A DNA stretch of 64,000 bases from Paenibacillus sp. G2S3 (GTDB lineage Bacteria > Bacillota > Bacilli > Paenibacillales > Paenibacillaceae): NCBI RefSeq assembly GCF_030123105.1, contig NZ_CP126095.1:6510001-6574000 (forward strand), read 5' to 3'. The notes under the pieces were generated by a model. The model was given only the letters and a program-made list of their open reading frames with translations, was not told where the DNA came from and made no database searches. Of this stretch, positions 38,005 to 47,295 are shown in pieces. The position numbers and the translations under genes are program-made. Within the stretch, counting starts at the first letter, position 1. Each line of letters starts with the position of its first letter.

Positions 38005-38037
38005 CACTTGCAGGCAGCGATCTGGCTGCCGCAAGTA
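38005..38037 (-). promoter_or_regulatory. stem-loop between binding-protein and permease genes
   Basis: Minus-strand hairpin ACTTGC-GGCAGC / GCTGCC-TGCAAGT with a 6-nt loop and a short T-tract. Hairpins at this place in sugar ABC operons lower expression of the permeases relative to the binding protein, by partial termination or mRNA protection. Confidence 0.65.
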
Positions 38038-38047
38038 TTATTGCTCA

Positions 38048-39325
38048 TTATTGTGCTTTACCTTGGATGAGTTCATTAGTCTTCTTATCAATGGCTTGTA
38101 GTGCTTCCGAAATTGTCATTTTTCCACTCAACACATATTGAAAATTCTTACCGTAATCTTCAATTACATTAGATGTGTCGCCCCAGTTGTTCCACGGTGC
38201 ATATACATTCCCTGCTTTCAACGTTTCACTTACACTTGTGAATTGTTCAGGCATTTCGAATTCAACATCTTTTAAGTAACTGCTTCCACCCTTGTTGTCA
38301 CTCCAGAAAGCTTGTTGCCCCTCAGGGGTTGAAATTAAGTCTAGTATTTGCATGATTTCTTCTTGGTGTTTTGACTTACTATTTGCAGCGAACCCTACAC
38401 CTGGGCCACCAATCAACCAACCTGCACCTGGCTCAGATCCATAGAAAGGAAACATATCAAATTTCAAATTCGGATTTTTCGTTTGAATAGCTTCTACAGC
38501 CCACGGTCCAGACTGCCACATTGCAGCTTTTCCAGTTGCGAATTCATCAAGGGCTTGGTCGTAATCAACACCCAGCATATCCTCCGTTAAATATCCTCGT
38601 TTGATTAATTCCGTCCATTGCTCAAGGGCTGTATTCCAGTTCCCATCAAGCTTGGTCTTACCTTCACCGTACTGTACATCGAAATCTTTATTCTCAGCCT
38701 TAGACAAGAAGTTGTTCATAACCAGACCCATGGAAGATTTCATCATAGGCTCCCATGATTTAGCGCCCATCGCCTGAGGTTTGATTCCGTTTTGTTTCAA
38801 TGTCTCATGGAGCGCTAGCTCTTCCTCAAAGGTTGTAGGAACCTTTAGATTCAACTTTTCAAAAATCTCTTTATTATAGAACATCCCTTCGAACCAGCTG
38901 ATTCCTGGAATCGCATATAGTTTACCGTCTACAGAGTATACATTTTTACCACCATCGTTATAACGATCAGCTAGTTCAGAGATATCTTTGATGTAGCCGA
39001 GTTTTGCATATCTTGATGCCGTATAAGGATTAGTAGAAATAATGTCTGGACCTGCCCCAGCCGTTAGCTGTGTTTCAATAATATTCTGATATTGCTTGTT
39101 ATCAATAAATTGATACTCAAGTTCAATATTCGGTAGCTTTTCTTTTACCAGATCAAGAAGGGTCTTAACACTATCCTCTTTGTTCCAGTACGCAATTCTG
39201 ATTTTCACCTTGTCTTTCTTTTCCCCTTGATTGGCTGCTGGAGCATTATTCTCATTGCCACAACCTGCAAGTGTCATCGAGAGTAAAGTGGCGGCGGTGA
39301 GAAGTAAAACACTAAATTTTTTCAC
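38048..39325 (-). CDS. extracellular sugar-binding lipoprotein of an ABC importer
   Basis: About 425 residues from a GTG at 39325, which follows GGGAGGTCTCACC; an upstream in-frame ATG at 39367 would give an unlikely charged extension. Lipoprotein signal peptide with lipobox TLAGC. SBP_bac_1/8 features: KVKIRIAYWNKED start strand, TLKQNGIKPQAMGAK, AMWQSGPWAVEAIQ, and the GWLIGGPGVGFAANSKSKHQ stretch. First gene of the ABC-GH89 cassette; the linked enzyme suggests a GlcNAc-containing oligosaccharide as ligand. Confidence 0.92.
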   Translation of the reverse strand: MKKFSVLLLTAATLLSMTLAGCGNENNAPAANQGEKKDKVKIRIAYWNKEDSVKTLLDLVKEKLPNIELEYQFIDNKQYQNIIETQLTAGAGPDIISTNPYTASRYAKLGYIKDISELADRYNDGGKNVYSVDGKLYAIPGISWFEGMFYNKEIFEKLNLKVPTTFEEELALHETLKQNGIKPQAMGAKSWEPMMKSSMGLVMNNFLSKAENKDFDVQYGEGKTKLDGNWNTALEQWTELIKRGYLTEDMLGVDYDQALDEFATGKAAMWQSGPWAVEAIQTKNPNLKFDMFPFYGSEPGAGWLIGGPGVGFAANSKSKHQEEIMQILDLISTPEGQQAFWSDNKGGSSYLKDVEFEMPEQFTSVSETLKAGNVYAPWNNWGDTSNVIEDYGKNFQYVLSGKMTISEALQAIDKKTNELIQGKAQ

Positions 39326-39513
39326 GGTGAGACCTCCCTGTTCTTTTTCTAATGTAAGAGCTTCCATAACTAAAGTTTAGAGCAGTTCATAAATTTACGT
39401 TATCTAAATTTCTTTGGTTCGTTATGAATAATCTGCTTTTTTATATGAATCATAAGCCGTACACCAAATCGCCGTATAATTAAGTCCAATTTACACCATA
39501 ATGTACTAGAATT

Positions 39514-39591
39514 TTGACTTCTTGTTCGGAATGCTGTACATTACAAAGTGGACGAACAATCAACAAACAAAATACTATAATGTTCGCATTT
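39514..39591 (+). promoter_or_regulatory. guaC promoter with PurR-box-like sites
   Basis: TTGACT (39514-39519) and TACATT (39537-39542) with 17-bp spacing form a sigma-A promoter. PurBox-like cores follow: TTGTTCGG (39523-39530, reverse) within the spacer, CGAACAAT (39553-39560, forward), and ATGTTCGC (39580-39587, reverse). The last two are an inverted pair about 18 bp apart, like Bacillus PurR operators, and the right one fits AWWWCCGAACWWT with one mismatch. guaC belongs to the PurR regulon in B. subtilis. Confidence 0.6.
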
Positions 39592-39604
39592 AGAGGTGTA
39601 TATA

Positions 39605-40588
39605 ATGAAAAAAGTATTCGATTATGAAGATATTCAGTTAATTCCTGCAAAATGTATCGTAAATAGCCGTTCCGAGTGTGATACAACAGTCACCTTAGGT
39701 GGTCATACTTTTAAATTACCTGTGGTACCCGCAAACATGCAAACCATCATAGATGAGAAGATCGCCAGCTTCTTAGCCCAAAATGGCTACTTCTACATTA
39801 TGCATCGTTTTGAACCAGAGAAGCGTACGTCTTTCATCAAGGACATGCACTCCCGCGGATTAATCGCTTCCATTAGTGTCGGAGTCAAAGAAGAAGAATA
39901 CGATTTCGTTGAACAATTAGCTAACGAACAGTTGATTCCGGAATTCATTACGATCGATATTGCACATGGTCATTCCGAGGCTGTTATTCGAATGATCAAG
40001 CATATTAAACAGTACCTACCTACTAGTTTCGTTATTGCTGGAAACGTGGGAACCCCTGAAGGCGTTAGAGAATTAGAGAACGCTGGGGCCGACGCCACTA
40101 AAGTGGGAATTGGACCAGGGAAAGTATGTATCACAAAGATTAAGACAGGATTCGGAACAGGTGGCTGGCAATTAGCCGCACTACGCTTGTGTGCCAAGGC
40201 TGCAAGTAAGCCTATTATCGCTGACGGAGGCATTCGGACACACGGGGATATCGCCAAATCCATTAGATTTGGTGCTTCCATGGTCATGATCGGTTCCCTA
40301 TTTGCCGGGCATGAAGAATCCCCTGGTGATACCATCGAGATCGATGGAAAGCTGTATAAAGAGTACTTTGGCTCCGCTTCTGAATACCAAAAAGGTGAGA
40401 AGAAGAATGTTGAGGGCAAAAAAATAGTTGTCGAACACAAAGGCGCTTTAGCAGAAACGTTGAGAGAGATGGAGCAAGATCTTCAGTCCTCGATTTCTTA
40501 TGCTGGAGGCAATAAATTAGAAGCTATACGTAAAGTAGATTATGTTATCGTTAAGAATTCCATTTTTAATGGTGACAAGGTCTATTAA
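39605..40588 (+). CDS. guaC: GMP reductase
   Basis: About 327 residues from the ATG at 39605, with AGAGGTG 6 nt upstream. IMPDH/GMPR barrel with the catalytic Cys in [21 protein letters not shown]-site region and [13 protein letters not shown] loop; no CBS domains, and the length fits GMP reductase rather than IMP dehydrogenase. Converts GMP to IMP plus ammonia with NADPH, linking guanine to adenine nucleotide pools. The stop codon runs directly into repeat copy 4. Confidence 0.93.
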   Translation: MKKVFDYEDIQLIPAKCIVNSRSECDTTVTLGGHTFKLPVVPANMQTIIDEKIASFLAQNGYFYIMHRFEPEKRTSFIKDMHSRGLIASISVGVKEEEYDFVEQLANEQLIPEFITIDIAHGHSEAVIRMIKHIKQYLPTSFVIAGNVGTPEGVRELENAGADATKVGIGPGKVCITKIKTGFGTGGWQLAALRLCAKAASKPIIADGGIRTHGDIAKSIRFGASMVMIGSLFAGHEESPGDTIEIDGKLYKEYFGSASEYQKGEKKNVEGKKIVVEHKGALAETLREMEQDLQSSISYAGGNKLEAIRKVDYVIVKNSIFNGDKVY

Positions 40589-40687
40589 CAAGCATAAACG
40601 CCTTCGGCGTCCTTATAAGGACGGCAAGCATTTAAGCGACAAATATAAGAAAGTATCGTGCGCAATTTATACTTTCTTATATTTAAA
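40588..40687 (+). repeat. dispersed structured repeat, copy 4
   Basis: The last base of the guaC stop codon is also the first base of the element. The right hairpin is perfect here: 16 bp, AAATATAAGAAAGTAT with ATACTTTCTTATATTT. The right end adjoins the A-tract that precedes the guaC terminator. The element therefore lies between guaC and its terminator, in the 3' untranslated region. Confidence 0.88.
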
Positions 40688-40692
40688 AAAAG

Positions 40693-40737
40693 AGGTGAGT
40701 AAGACGACTTAGGTCGTTCTTGCTCACCTTTTTTTTA
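40693..40737 (+). terminator. intrinsic terminator of guaC
   Basis: AGGTGAGTAAGACGAC pairs with GTCGTTCTTGCTCACCT (one wobble), then eight T. Displaced about 100 bp from the stop codon by repeat copy 4. Confidence 0.9.
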
Positions 40738-40816
40738 GGTTGTTATGATTTCCGCTATACCACTTTGGGGTAATCATCTAATAGGCAATTAGATTGAACA
40801 AGAGAGGATAATCCCT

Positions 40817-41707
40817 ATGCTACAAGCTATGATTATTATTAACCCCTCATCCGGTAAAGAAGAAGCTGGTGAATATGTTCGATATGCAGAAAGAGTTCTA
40901 GCTGATCAAGGCTACTTGGTTACGATCAAGGAGACGGCAAAAGAACTAGATGCAACCCGTTATTGCATCACTGCCTGTGAGGAGTGCTACGATCTAGTCG
41001 TCTCCATTGGCGGGGATGGCACGCTTCACGAGACCATTAATGGTCTTATGAATCAGAAACAACATCCAAAGTTAGGTGTAGTCCCCTTAGGAACGGTTAA
41101 TGATTTTGCCCGCGCGTTACAGATCCCGCTGAATCCCGAAATAGCCATTCAAACCCTTGCTTCCTCTAACGTAAAGACAGTAGATATTGGTTGCTTGAAT
41201 GACCGCTTATTCGGCAACGTTGTGGCTGTAGGCTCAATCGCCGGATCATTGTCCTCCGTATCAACCGAAGAGAAAACTAAGCTCGGCTCATTGGCATACC
41301 TGAAAGAAGGCCTAAAACAACTTACAAGCACTTCCCCCCACCCTCTTCTCATTCATTATGACGATAAGACATGGCAAGGCGAATCCCCGCTTTTTCTCGC
41401 CGTGTTAACCAACTCAGTCGGTGGATTCGAGAATTTGATACCTGATGCTGCGGTTGACGATGGTCTGCTTCACTGTTTTATTATTCAAGACCTCAGTATA
41501 CTCAATACCATTACAGCTAGTATATCTCTACTACTTGGTAGCCTTAAGGATCATAAAGACGTTGTCTATTTCACGGCCCAAAATGTAAGTGTAAGCTCGC
41601 CTGAAGCCGTAAGAACCAATGTGGATGGTGAAGAAGGTCCGATTTTACCCATTACGCTAAGTGTTCTTCCTCGTCATATCCAAGTCATTGTGCCGGAAGT
41701 GGACTAA
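40817..41707 (+). CDS. diacylglycerol/lipid kinase (DagK/YegS family)
   Basis: 296 residues. Nucleotide-binding NPSSGK near the start, GGDGTLHETINGL at about 64-76, and PLGTVNDFARAL at about 92-103; C-terminal beta-sandwich with NVDGEEGP. ATP-dependent lipid kinase, probably recycling diacylglycerol from lipoteichoic acid synthesis or acting on a related lipid. The frame has its own ribosome binding site (AGAGAGGAT). Confidence 0.88.
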   Translation: MLQAMIIINPSSGKEEAGEYVRYAERVLADQGYLVTIKETAKELDATRYCITACEECYDLVVSIGGDGTLHETINGLMNQKQHPKLGVVPLGTVNDFARALQIPLNPEIAIQTLASSNVKTVDIGCLNDRLFGNVVAVGSIAGSLSSVSTEEKTKLGSLAYLKEGLKQLTSTSPHPLLIHYDDKTWQGESPLFLAVLTNSVGGFENLIPDAAVDDGLLHCFIIQDLSILNTITASISLLLGSLKDHKDVVYFTAQNVSVSSPEAVRTNVDGEEGPILPITLSVLPRHIQVIVPEVD

Positions 41708-41716
41708 CAAATAAAA

Positions 41717-41750
41717 GCAGTCCGGAACTCAAACCGTTCCAGACTGCCAT
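41717..41750. terminator. bidirectional intrinsic terminator
   Basis: GCAGTC-C-GGAAC / GTTCC-A-GACTGC stem with flanking AAAA and TTTATTT, between the lipid kinase gene (+) and the MFS gene (-). Confidence 0.8.
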
Positions 41751-41808
41751 TTATTTATGGATACCCCGTTCCATATCTCCTTCTAATCAAATAACTAAGA
41801 AGTAATTC

Positions 41809-42990
41809 CTATTCCGCTACAATAAACTTTTTACTTAATAACCACATTCCGCCGCTGATCCCTAAGAAATAGATGGGCATCGTCAGCAATGAACCATTAT
41901 GAAGTGCGCTCATTCCCCACGTCGCTAAACTAACTAGCAAATAATATCCCAAGCTGAAGATCGCACCTGCTGTTCCTACAACGTCCTGAAATTGGACAAG
42001 AGCAAGACTTAGACAATTAGGTAAGGCGATACCGGCCCCCATTAACATGACAAACAGCGTTATTAGAATGCTTACCATCATTATCATAATGGGCAACGAG
42101 ACAAGACTGCTTGCGATTGTTAATAGCAAGGCCCCGCTGGTCATTACTAGACAACCGATATGAATTATTTTTTCTGGGGCATAGACGCTCAATAATCTCT
42201 TGGACATCATTGCTCCCACTATCGATGCCAAAGCCACAACAATACCTAGAAAACCATATACTCCCGGTGAAATATTAAAGTGTTCAATAAATATAAAGGG
42301 TGCTTCCGCATAGTAGCTAAATAAAACTCCATTGATGCCCCCGATCAGTAACCCAAACACCAATACACGTGGCAATGAGAGCATTCTTTTAACGATAGGT
42401 AGAATAGCCACCTTTTTTCTCACGGAAACATCAGTCGTTTCTGGCAGCTTCCAAAAAGCATACACAAATAACAACACACTCATCATCACTAATGTAAAGA
42501 AAACCGCTCGAAAACCAAAACCTTGATCCACCCATCCGCCAATAAGCGGCCCTACTGCAGGAGTAAAAGCAATCACCGCCGAGATTTGGGCAAACATGGC
42601 ATGCCGCTTATTCCCGGATACACTCTCCCGAAGAATGGTTTGCGTAATAATAGAGCCAGTTGCTGCTCCAAACGCTTGAATGAAACGGCTGACCAGAAGT
42701 AGAGTAATGGATTCCGAGTAAAAACACATTAAGCTTCCAATACCATATACAATGAGTCCACCCAGCATGGCAGGTCTCCGTCCGATGAAGTCAGAGAGCC
42801 ATCCCCAACAGAAAACTCCTAAAGCAAATCCGATAAAATAGATACTTAATGTTAACTGAACAGAACTATTAGAGACCCCAAGTGCCACAGCAATATCCGG
42901 CAAAGATGGAGTATAGATCGTCTCACTAATTTGTGGAAAAGCCACAAGAACAATCATTAAAAGTAAAGATGGTGCTGCATATTTTTTCAT
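41809..42990 (-). CDS. MFS multidrug exporter, Bcr/CflA type
   Basis: 393 residues, twelve membrane helices. MFS motif A GWLSDFIGRRPAMLGG between helices 2 and 3, TM1 with IYTPSLPDIA, and the antiporter motif C-like AFTPAVGPLIGGW in helix 5 (drug:H+ antiporter). Good ribosome binding site AGGAGGG. Substrate unknown. Confidence 0.9.
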   Translation of the reverse strand: MKKYAAPSLLLMIVLVAFPQISETIYTPSLPDIAVALGVSNSSVQLTLSIYFIGFALGVFCWGWLSDFIGRRPAMLGGLIVYGIGSLMCFYSESITLLLVSRFIQAFGAATGSIITQTILRESVSGNKRHAMFAQISAVIAFTPAVGPLIGGWVDQGFGFRAVFFTLVMMSVLLFVYAFWKLPETTDVSVRKKVAILPIVKRMLSLPRVLVFGLLIGGINGVLFSYYAEAPFIFIEHFNISPGVYGFLGIVVALASIVGAMMSKRLLSVYAPEKIIHIGCLVMTSGALLLTIASSLVSLPIMIMMVSILITLFVMLMGAGIALPNCLSLALVQFQDVVGTAGAIFSLGYYLLVSLATWGMSALHNGSLLTMPIYFLGISGGMWLLSKKFIVAE

Positions 42991-43218
42991 CTTATTTTCG
43001 CCCTCCTACAAGCTTATATCCTCGAACAGCAACAAGAATATGAGCCTAGCTAGGGTACTGGGGGTATCATTATGGCGAGACGGTTATAGATCATCATGTT
43101 CGATATTACCTTTCATTTGTTATACTTTCTTCGTTACATAGGAGGGCTTACCCGAAAGATATCAGACAAAGATTTAAGTTCCAATTATTCAACCAAGATA
43201 TCATTATATACGGCAATA

Positions 43219-43254
43219 GAAAAGCTCTCAAACGAATCGCTTCGCCTGAGAGCC
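43219..43254 (-). terminator. orphan intrinsic terminator
   Basis: Minus-strand stem GCTCTCA ... TGAGAGC with an inner GAAGCGATTC, followed by TTTTCTATT. No complete gene on the minus strand leads into it from 43255-43560, so it may be left over from a lost gene. A 82-codon frame across it (43096-43344, +) lacks a ribosome binding site and is not called. Confidence 0.5.
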
Positions 43255-43394
43255 TATTTAGGCTACGAGTTTTGTTCCGATAAAGTGTTTTTTGCTAGTC
43301 ATATTGTGCCGGAGGAGGCAAAGTTGCCGTCTCACGTGGATTAATGTTATCATTTTGATGAAAGCTTACTTTAAATAAGAAGGAGGAATACCTG

Positions 43395-43460
43395 ATGAAA
43401 AAGAGATCCCTAAAATATTTGTCTTTTGGTATTGGGTATTCTACTGCTGTTTTTTTCTAG
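43395..43460 (+). pseudogene. truncated 21-codon leader/signal-peptide remnant
   Basis: An excellent ribosome binding site (AAGGAGGAATACCTG) starts MKKRSLKYLSFGIGYSTAVF, which looks like a signal peptide, and then stops at TAG after one more Phe. Either a small secreted/membrane peptide or the surviving start of a gene whose body was deleted. The surrounding 43000-43569 otherwise contains only the orphan terminator and no supported gene. Confidence 0.45.
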
Positions 43461-43569
43461 AATTAATGATTGATAGGATAGGTCTGTCAAAAATTAAAAC
43501 TAAAAAACAGTGGAGATATATAACCTAGCTATCGTTATGTATTTTCTATTTAAAGGAGACTTCATAAAA

Positions 43570-43971
43570 ATGAACTTAAATAATCATGTGATTACAAGAT
43601 ATAATCCAGAAAATATTGCGAAACCCGTTGGTAACTATAGTCATGTAACAAAAATAAGCAGAAACGCTGAAATGTATGTATTTTCTGGTCAAATAGGAAT
43701 CGATCAAAACAGTAATATCCCTACAGATTTTAATCAACAAGTAACAAATACGATGAGCAATATAGTTGAAGTCCTTTCTTCTCAAAAGCTAACTCCTGAT
43801 CATGTAATCAAAATCAACATTTGGGCCACAGAAGAAATCGATTGGGATCATTTCTATGAAATTTGGAATAAAGTATTCGGGATGACGCCTCCTTCAATGA
43901 CCATTGCTTATGTTAAAGGATTAGGTTTACCTGAATTAAAAATTGAATTAGATGTTTGGGCTGCAGGATAA
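43570..43971 (+). CDS. RidA/YjgF-family protein lacking the catalytic Arg
   Basis: 133 residues from the ATG at 43570, with AAAGGAGA upstream. Trimeric RidA fold features: VSGQIGID-like strand (YVFSGQIGID), NIVEVLSSQKLTPDHVIKINIWATE, MTPPSMTIAYVKGL and LKIELDVWA. In imine deaminases the motif before the VxxLP strand is PARS; here it is PSMT, so the substrate-binding Arg is Met. It is thus probably not a 2-aminoacrylate deaminase and belongs to another Rid subgroup. Confidence 0.82.
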   Translation: MNLNNHVITRYNPENIAKPVGNYSHVTKISRNAEMYVFSGQIGIDQNSNIPTDFNQQVTNTMSNIVEVLSSQKLTPDHVIKINIWATEEIDWDHFYEIWNKVFGMTPPSMTIAYVKGLGLPELKIELDVWAAG

Positions 43972-44007
43972 ACTAAATTAAGCCGGACTAATTTAAAATA
44001 CTGTACG

Positions 44008-44046
44008 CAAAACGAGCCTTAGAAGCGATTCTAAAGGCTCGTTTTT
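44008..44046 (+). terminator. intrinsic terminator of the RidA-like gene
   Basis: AACGAGCCTT-AGAA / TTCT-A-AAGGCTCGTT stem with a tetraloop and T-run. Confidence 0.85.
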
Positions 44047-44071
44047 CCAATAGAACAACCTTTATAACAGC

Positions 44072-44097
44072 AAAAAGAGCTCAGTTACCTGAGCCCT
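44072..44097 (-). terminator. intrinsic terminator of the AGCS gene
   Basis: Minus-strand GGGCTCAG-GTAA-CTGAGCTC followed by TTTTT, just downstream of the AGCS stop. Confidence 0.8.
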
Positions 44098-44110
44098 TGA
44101 AATATATTTT

Positions 44111-45523
44111 CTATCTTTTTATATCTGAGGAGCTGTCCCAACATTCAATGTTCTCGAGCCCCGGAATGCTGTCTTTATAGAAAACAGGATCCTTCCCTTC
44201 ACGTTTCTGCCTTTTATAATCCTTCAAGGCGGCAAAGGCCACTTTAGATAACAGCAGGATGGCAATCAAATTCACGATAACCATGAAACCCATAAATAAG
44301 TCGGCTAAATCCCATACCAATTGAACCTTTGCTACGGAACCAAAAATAATCATCGCCAAGACACTGTATCTATAGAATAGTAATACTTTTTTGTTGGAGT
44401 TCAAGAATTCTATATTGGTCTCACCGTAATAATAATTTCCAATTAACGTGCTGAAGGCAAACAAGAAAATCATGATGGCTAATGATCCGGATGCCCACGA
44501 ACCAATATGCTCGCTTAATGCCGCTTGTGTCAGCTTGATTCCGTCCAGCCCCGGCTGCTTATACGCATCTGATAACAAGATAATGAACGCTGTACTCGAA
44601 CAAATAAGTAACGTATCTGTAAGTACGCCTAGGGCTTGCATTAGCCCCTGCTTCACCGGATGACTTGTGGTTGCCGTTGCTGCAGCATTAGGCGCACTAC
44701 CCATACCCGCTTCATTAGAGAACAAACCACGCTTCACACCCTGTAAAATCACTGCACCCAAAGATCCTCCTGCAATTTGTTCAAATCCGAAGGCACTTTT
44801 CACAATGAGTGCGAGAACTCCCGGGAGTTCAGTAATATTAATCAGCATAATAATAAGAGCAGCCCCAATGTAGAGCCCTGCCATTATCACTACAATGTAT
44901 TCAGACATTCTTGCGATACGCTTAATACCACCGAAGATAACCACCGCAAACGCAGCAGCCATTACAAGTCCAAGAATGGCTCGGTTGGTGCCAAATGAAT
45001 TTTCAAAGGCCACTGTGACCGTATTCGATTGGACCGCGTTAAATACAAGGCCGAAGGATAACGTGATCAGAACCGCGAATATCGCTCCCATCCAGCGCTT
45101 GTTCAGACCCTTCTCCATATAATAGGCAGGACCACCGCGAAATCCGGTCTTATCCTTCACTTTATATACCTGTGCCAATGTGCTTTCTATAAATCCGGAC
45201 GCTGATCCAATAATGGCAATTACCCACATCCAGAAGATAGCCCCTGGACCACCTATGGCAATAGCAATTGCGATTCCCGTTATATTACCTGTCCCTACCC
45301 TCGCCGCCATACTGATGCAGAAGGCCTGGAAGGACGAAATACTATCTTTTGACCTTTCATTGGATCCTTTAAGAACCCGAAACATTTCTTTGAACATACC
45401 AAACTGTACAAACTTCGATCTTACGGTGAAATAAAGTCCACAAGCAATAAGAAGGATCACCAATATTTTCGACCACAAAAAGTCATTTGTTACACCAATC
45501 ATACTATCTAAAAATTGTTGCAT
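44111..45523 (-). CDS. alanine/glycine:cation symporter (AGCS family)
   Basis: About 470 residues from the ATG at 45523, preceded by AGAGGCGG; an in-frame ATG 18 nt upstream adds MERRNY. Around ten membrane helices. The AGCS hallmark GTGNITGIAIAIAIGGPGAI and the GLFSNEAGMGSAPNAAATA loop are present. Sodium- or proton-coupled uptake of alanine/glycine. No glycine riboswitch was seen in its short leader. Divergent from the catalase gene. Confidence 0.92.
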   Translation of the reverse strand: MQQFLDSMIGVTNDFLWSKILVILLIACGLYFTVRSKFVQFGMFKEMFRVLKGSNERSKDSISSFQAFCISMAARVGTGNITGIAIAIAIGGPGAIFWMWVIAIIGSASGFIESTLAQVYKVKDKTGFRGGPAYYMEKGLNKRWMGAIFAVLITLSFGLVFNAVQSNTVTVAFENSFGTNRAILGLVMAAAFAVVIFGGIKRIARMSEYIVVIMAGLYIGAALIIMLINITELPGVLALIVKSAFGFEQIAGGSLGAVILQGVKRGLFSNEAGMGSAPNAAATATTSHPVKQGLMQALGVLTDTLLICSSTAFIILLSDAYKQPGLDGIKLTQAALSEHIGSWASGSLAIMIFLFAFSTLIGNYYYGETNIEFLNSNKKVLLFYRYSVLAMIIFGSVAKVQLVWDLADLFMGFMVIVNLIAILLLSKVAFAALKDYKRQKREGKDPVFYKDSIPGLENIECWDSSSDIKR

Positions 45524-45657
45524 GTAATTCCGCCTCTCCATTCTGTCGATACCAAGTTGCTAAGCTTATAACACATAGTATTTTCAAATATAACAGTCAT
45601 TATTTCAAATGCCAATAAAAATTGTAACTTTCATAACATCTCTTGTCAGTGGGTTTC

Positions 45658-45687
45658 GCATACTTTTCAGAATTCTGGTAGAAAATA
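45658..45687 (+). promoter_or_regulatory. possible sigma-F/G-type promoter of the catalase gene
   Basis: GCATA and GGTAGAAAATA separated by 14 nt resemble the forespore sigma-F pattern (GYATA, then GGNNANANT). B. subtilis KatX, to which this catalase is similar, is sigma-F dependent. A tentative match by eye. Confidence 0.35.
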
Positions 45688-45722
45688 GGATTCATATCTG
45701 AAGAGAGGTGGGGCTTCGCCAT

Positions 45723-47288
45723 ATGGACAAGGAAAAAGAAGATATGATTTTAACGGATCGACAAGGTCATCCAATTACAGATAATCAGAATATACGAACG
45801 GTAGGAAATCGTGGGCCATCGACGCTCGAAAACTACCACTTTATCGAGAAAATATCGCATTTTGATCGAGAGCGTACGCCAGAACGTGTTGTACATGCTA
45901 GGGGTGCCGGAGCCCACGGGTATTTTGAAGCTTATGGAAAAGTAGGCGATGAACCCGTCTCGAAGTATACACGTGCTAAGCTTTTTCAAGAGGCCGGCAA
46001 AAAAACACCTGTATTCGTGCGATTTTCCACGGTAGTTCATAGTGTTTACTCTCCGGAGACCTTTCGTGACCCCCGCGGCTTCGCCACAAAGTTCTATACT
46101 GAGGACGGCAACTGGGACTTGGTCGGCAACAATCTGAAGATCTTTTTTATCCGTGATCCGCTGAAATTTCCCGACATGGTGCATGCTTTCAAGCCAGATC
46201 CCGTGACCAATCTGCAAAACCCGGAGCGGATGTTTGATTTCGTATCGAACTCTCCTGAAGCTACGCACATGATTACGTTTCTATTTTCTCCATGGGGGAT
46301 TCCAGCTAACTATCGACAAATGCAGGGGTCTGGGGTCAATACCTACAAATGGGTGAATGAAAAAGGCGAAGCCGTCTTAATCAAATATCATTGGGAGCCG
46401 CTGAAACATGGCATTAAGAATCTAACTCAGCAGGCTGCAGAGGATATACAAGCCAAAAACGTCAGCCATGCTACGCAAGACTTATATGAAGCTATTGCGC
46501 GCAAGGATTACCCCGAGTGGGAGCTATGTGTACAAATCCTGAGTGATGATGAGCATCCTGAGCTCGATTTTGATCCACTGGATCCTACTAAGCTTTGGGA
46601 TCACGAACGTTTTCCATTTTTACCTGTAGGGAAGATGGTTCTGGATCGAAATCCGGACAATTATTTTGCCGAGGTTGAGCAGGCCGCGTTTGGAACGGGG
46701 GTTCTTGTAGACGGTCTGGATTTCTCCGATGACAAGCTGCTGCAAGGCCGGACGTTCTCCTATTCAGATACTCAGCGGCATCGGGTGGGCGCGAACTACA
46801 TTCAATTGCCGATCAATGCCCCAAAGACAAGGGTAGCGACAAATCAGCGGGATGGGCAAATGACTTATCATGTCGATAAGGTGCCTGAGCAGAACCCACA
46901 TGTGAATTACGAACCATCCTCACTTGGCGGGTTAAAGGAAGCGACCCCTTCCGGCAAAGACCATCAACCGATGTATAATGACAGACTAGTTCGCGAGAAA
47001 ATTAATCGTACAAATGACTTCGGGCAAGCTGGAGATACCTATCGCAAGTTCGAGGATTGGGAACGGGATGAATTGATTCATAACCTGGTCGATGCCCTAA
47101 AAATATGTGCGCCTGTGATTCAAAACAATATGATTGACCATTTCACAAAAGCTGATCCGGACTACGGTCGTCGAGTGGCTGAAGGTCTTGCCAAAGCGAA
47201 AGTGGACTCGTCACATCTCGGCACCTCAGATAATCGAGAAGCCGCCGAAATTGCTGAGCAATCAGGAAAGCATACAGATGGCTATTAG
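45723..47288 (+). CDS. heme catalase, KatX-like
   Basis: About 521 residues from the ATG at 45723 (GAGAGGTGGGG upstream). Active-site His in [15 protein letters not shown], Asn in [16 protein letters not shown], and the heme-ligand Tyr in [15 protein letters not shown]. The [21 protein letters not shown] stretch (21-residue conserved block, quoted in part: [16 protein letters not shown]) resembles the KatX branch more than vegetative KatA. Small-subunit monofunctional catalase, H2O2 to water and oxygen. KatX protects germinating spores in B. subtilis; a spore role here is inference. Confidence 0.92.
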   Translation: MDKEKEDMILTDRQGHPITDNQNIRTVGNRGPSTLENYHFIEKISHFDRERTPERVVHARGAGAHGYFEAYGKVGDEPVSKYTRAKLFQEAGKKTPVFVRFSTVVHSVYSPETFRDPRGFATKFYTEDGNWDLVGNNLKIFFIRDPLKFPDMVHAFKPDPVTNLQNPERMFDFVSNSPEATHMITFLFSPWGIPANYRQMQGSGVNTYKWVNEKGEAVLIKYHWEPLKHGIKNLTQQAAEDIQAKNVSHATQDLYEAIARKDYPEWELCVQILSDDEHPELDFDPLDPTKLWDHERFPFLPVGKMVLDRNPDNYFAEVEQAAFGTGVLVDGLDFSDDKLLQGRTFSYSDTQRHRVGANYIQLPINAPKTRVATNQRDGQMTYHVDKVPEQNPHVNYEPSSLGGLKEATPSGKDHQPMYNDRLVREKINRTNDFGQAGDTYRKFEDWERDELIHNLVDALKICAPVIQNNMIDHFTKADPDYGRRVAEGLAKAKVDSSHLGTSDNREAAEIAEQSGKHTDGY

Positions 47289-47295
47289 AAGTTAA

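Noticed and set aside
39970..40440. 156-codon open frame antisense to guaC
   Set aside because: Lies wholly within a well-supported gene, has no ribosome binding site and a translation with no recognisable domain.
43096..43344. 82-codon plus-strand frame
   Set aside because: No ribosome binding site, it crosses an intrinsic terminator hairpin and shows no domain; left as non-coding.
45524..45722. Glycine riboswitch before the AGCS symporter
   Set aside because: Looked for because of the transporter family, but the short divergent leader lacks the tandem aptamer motifs.
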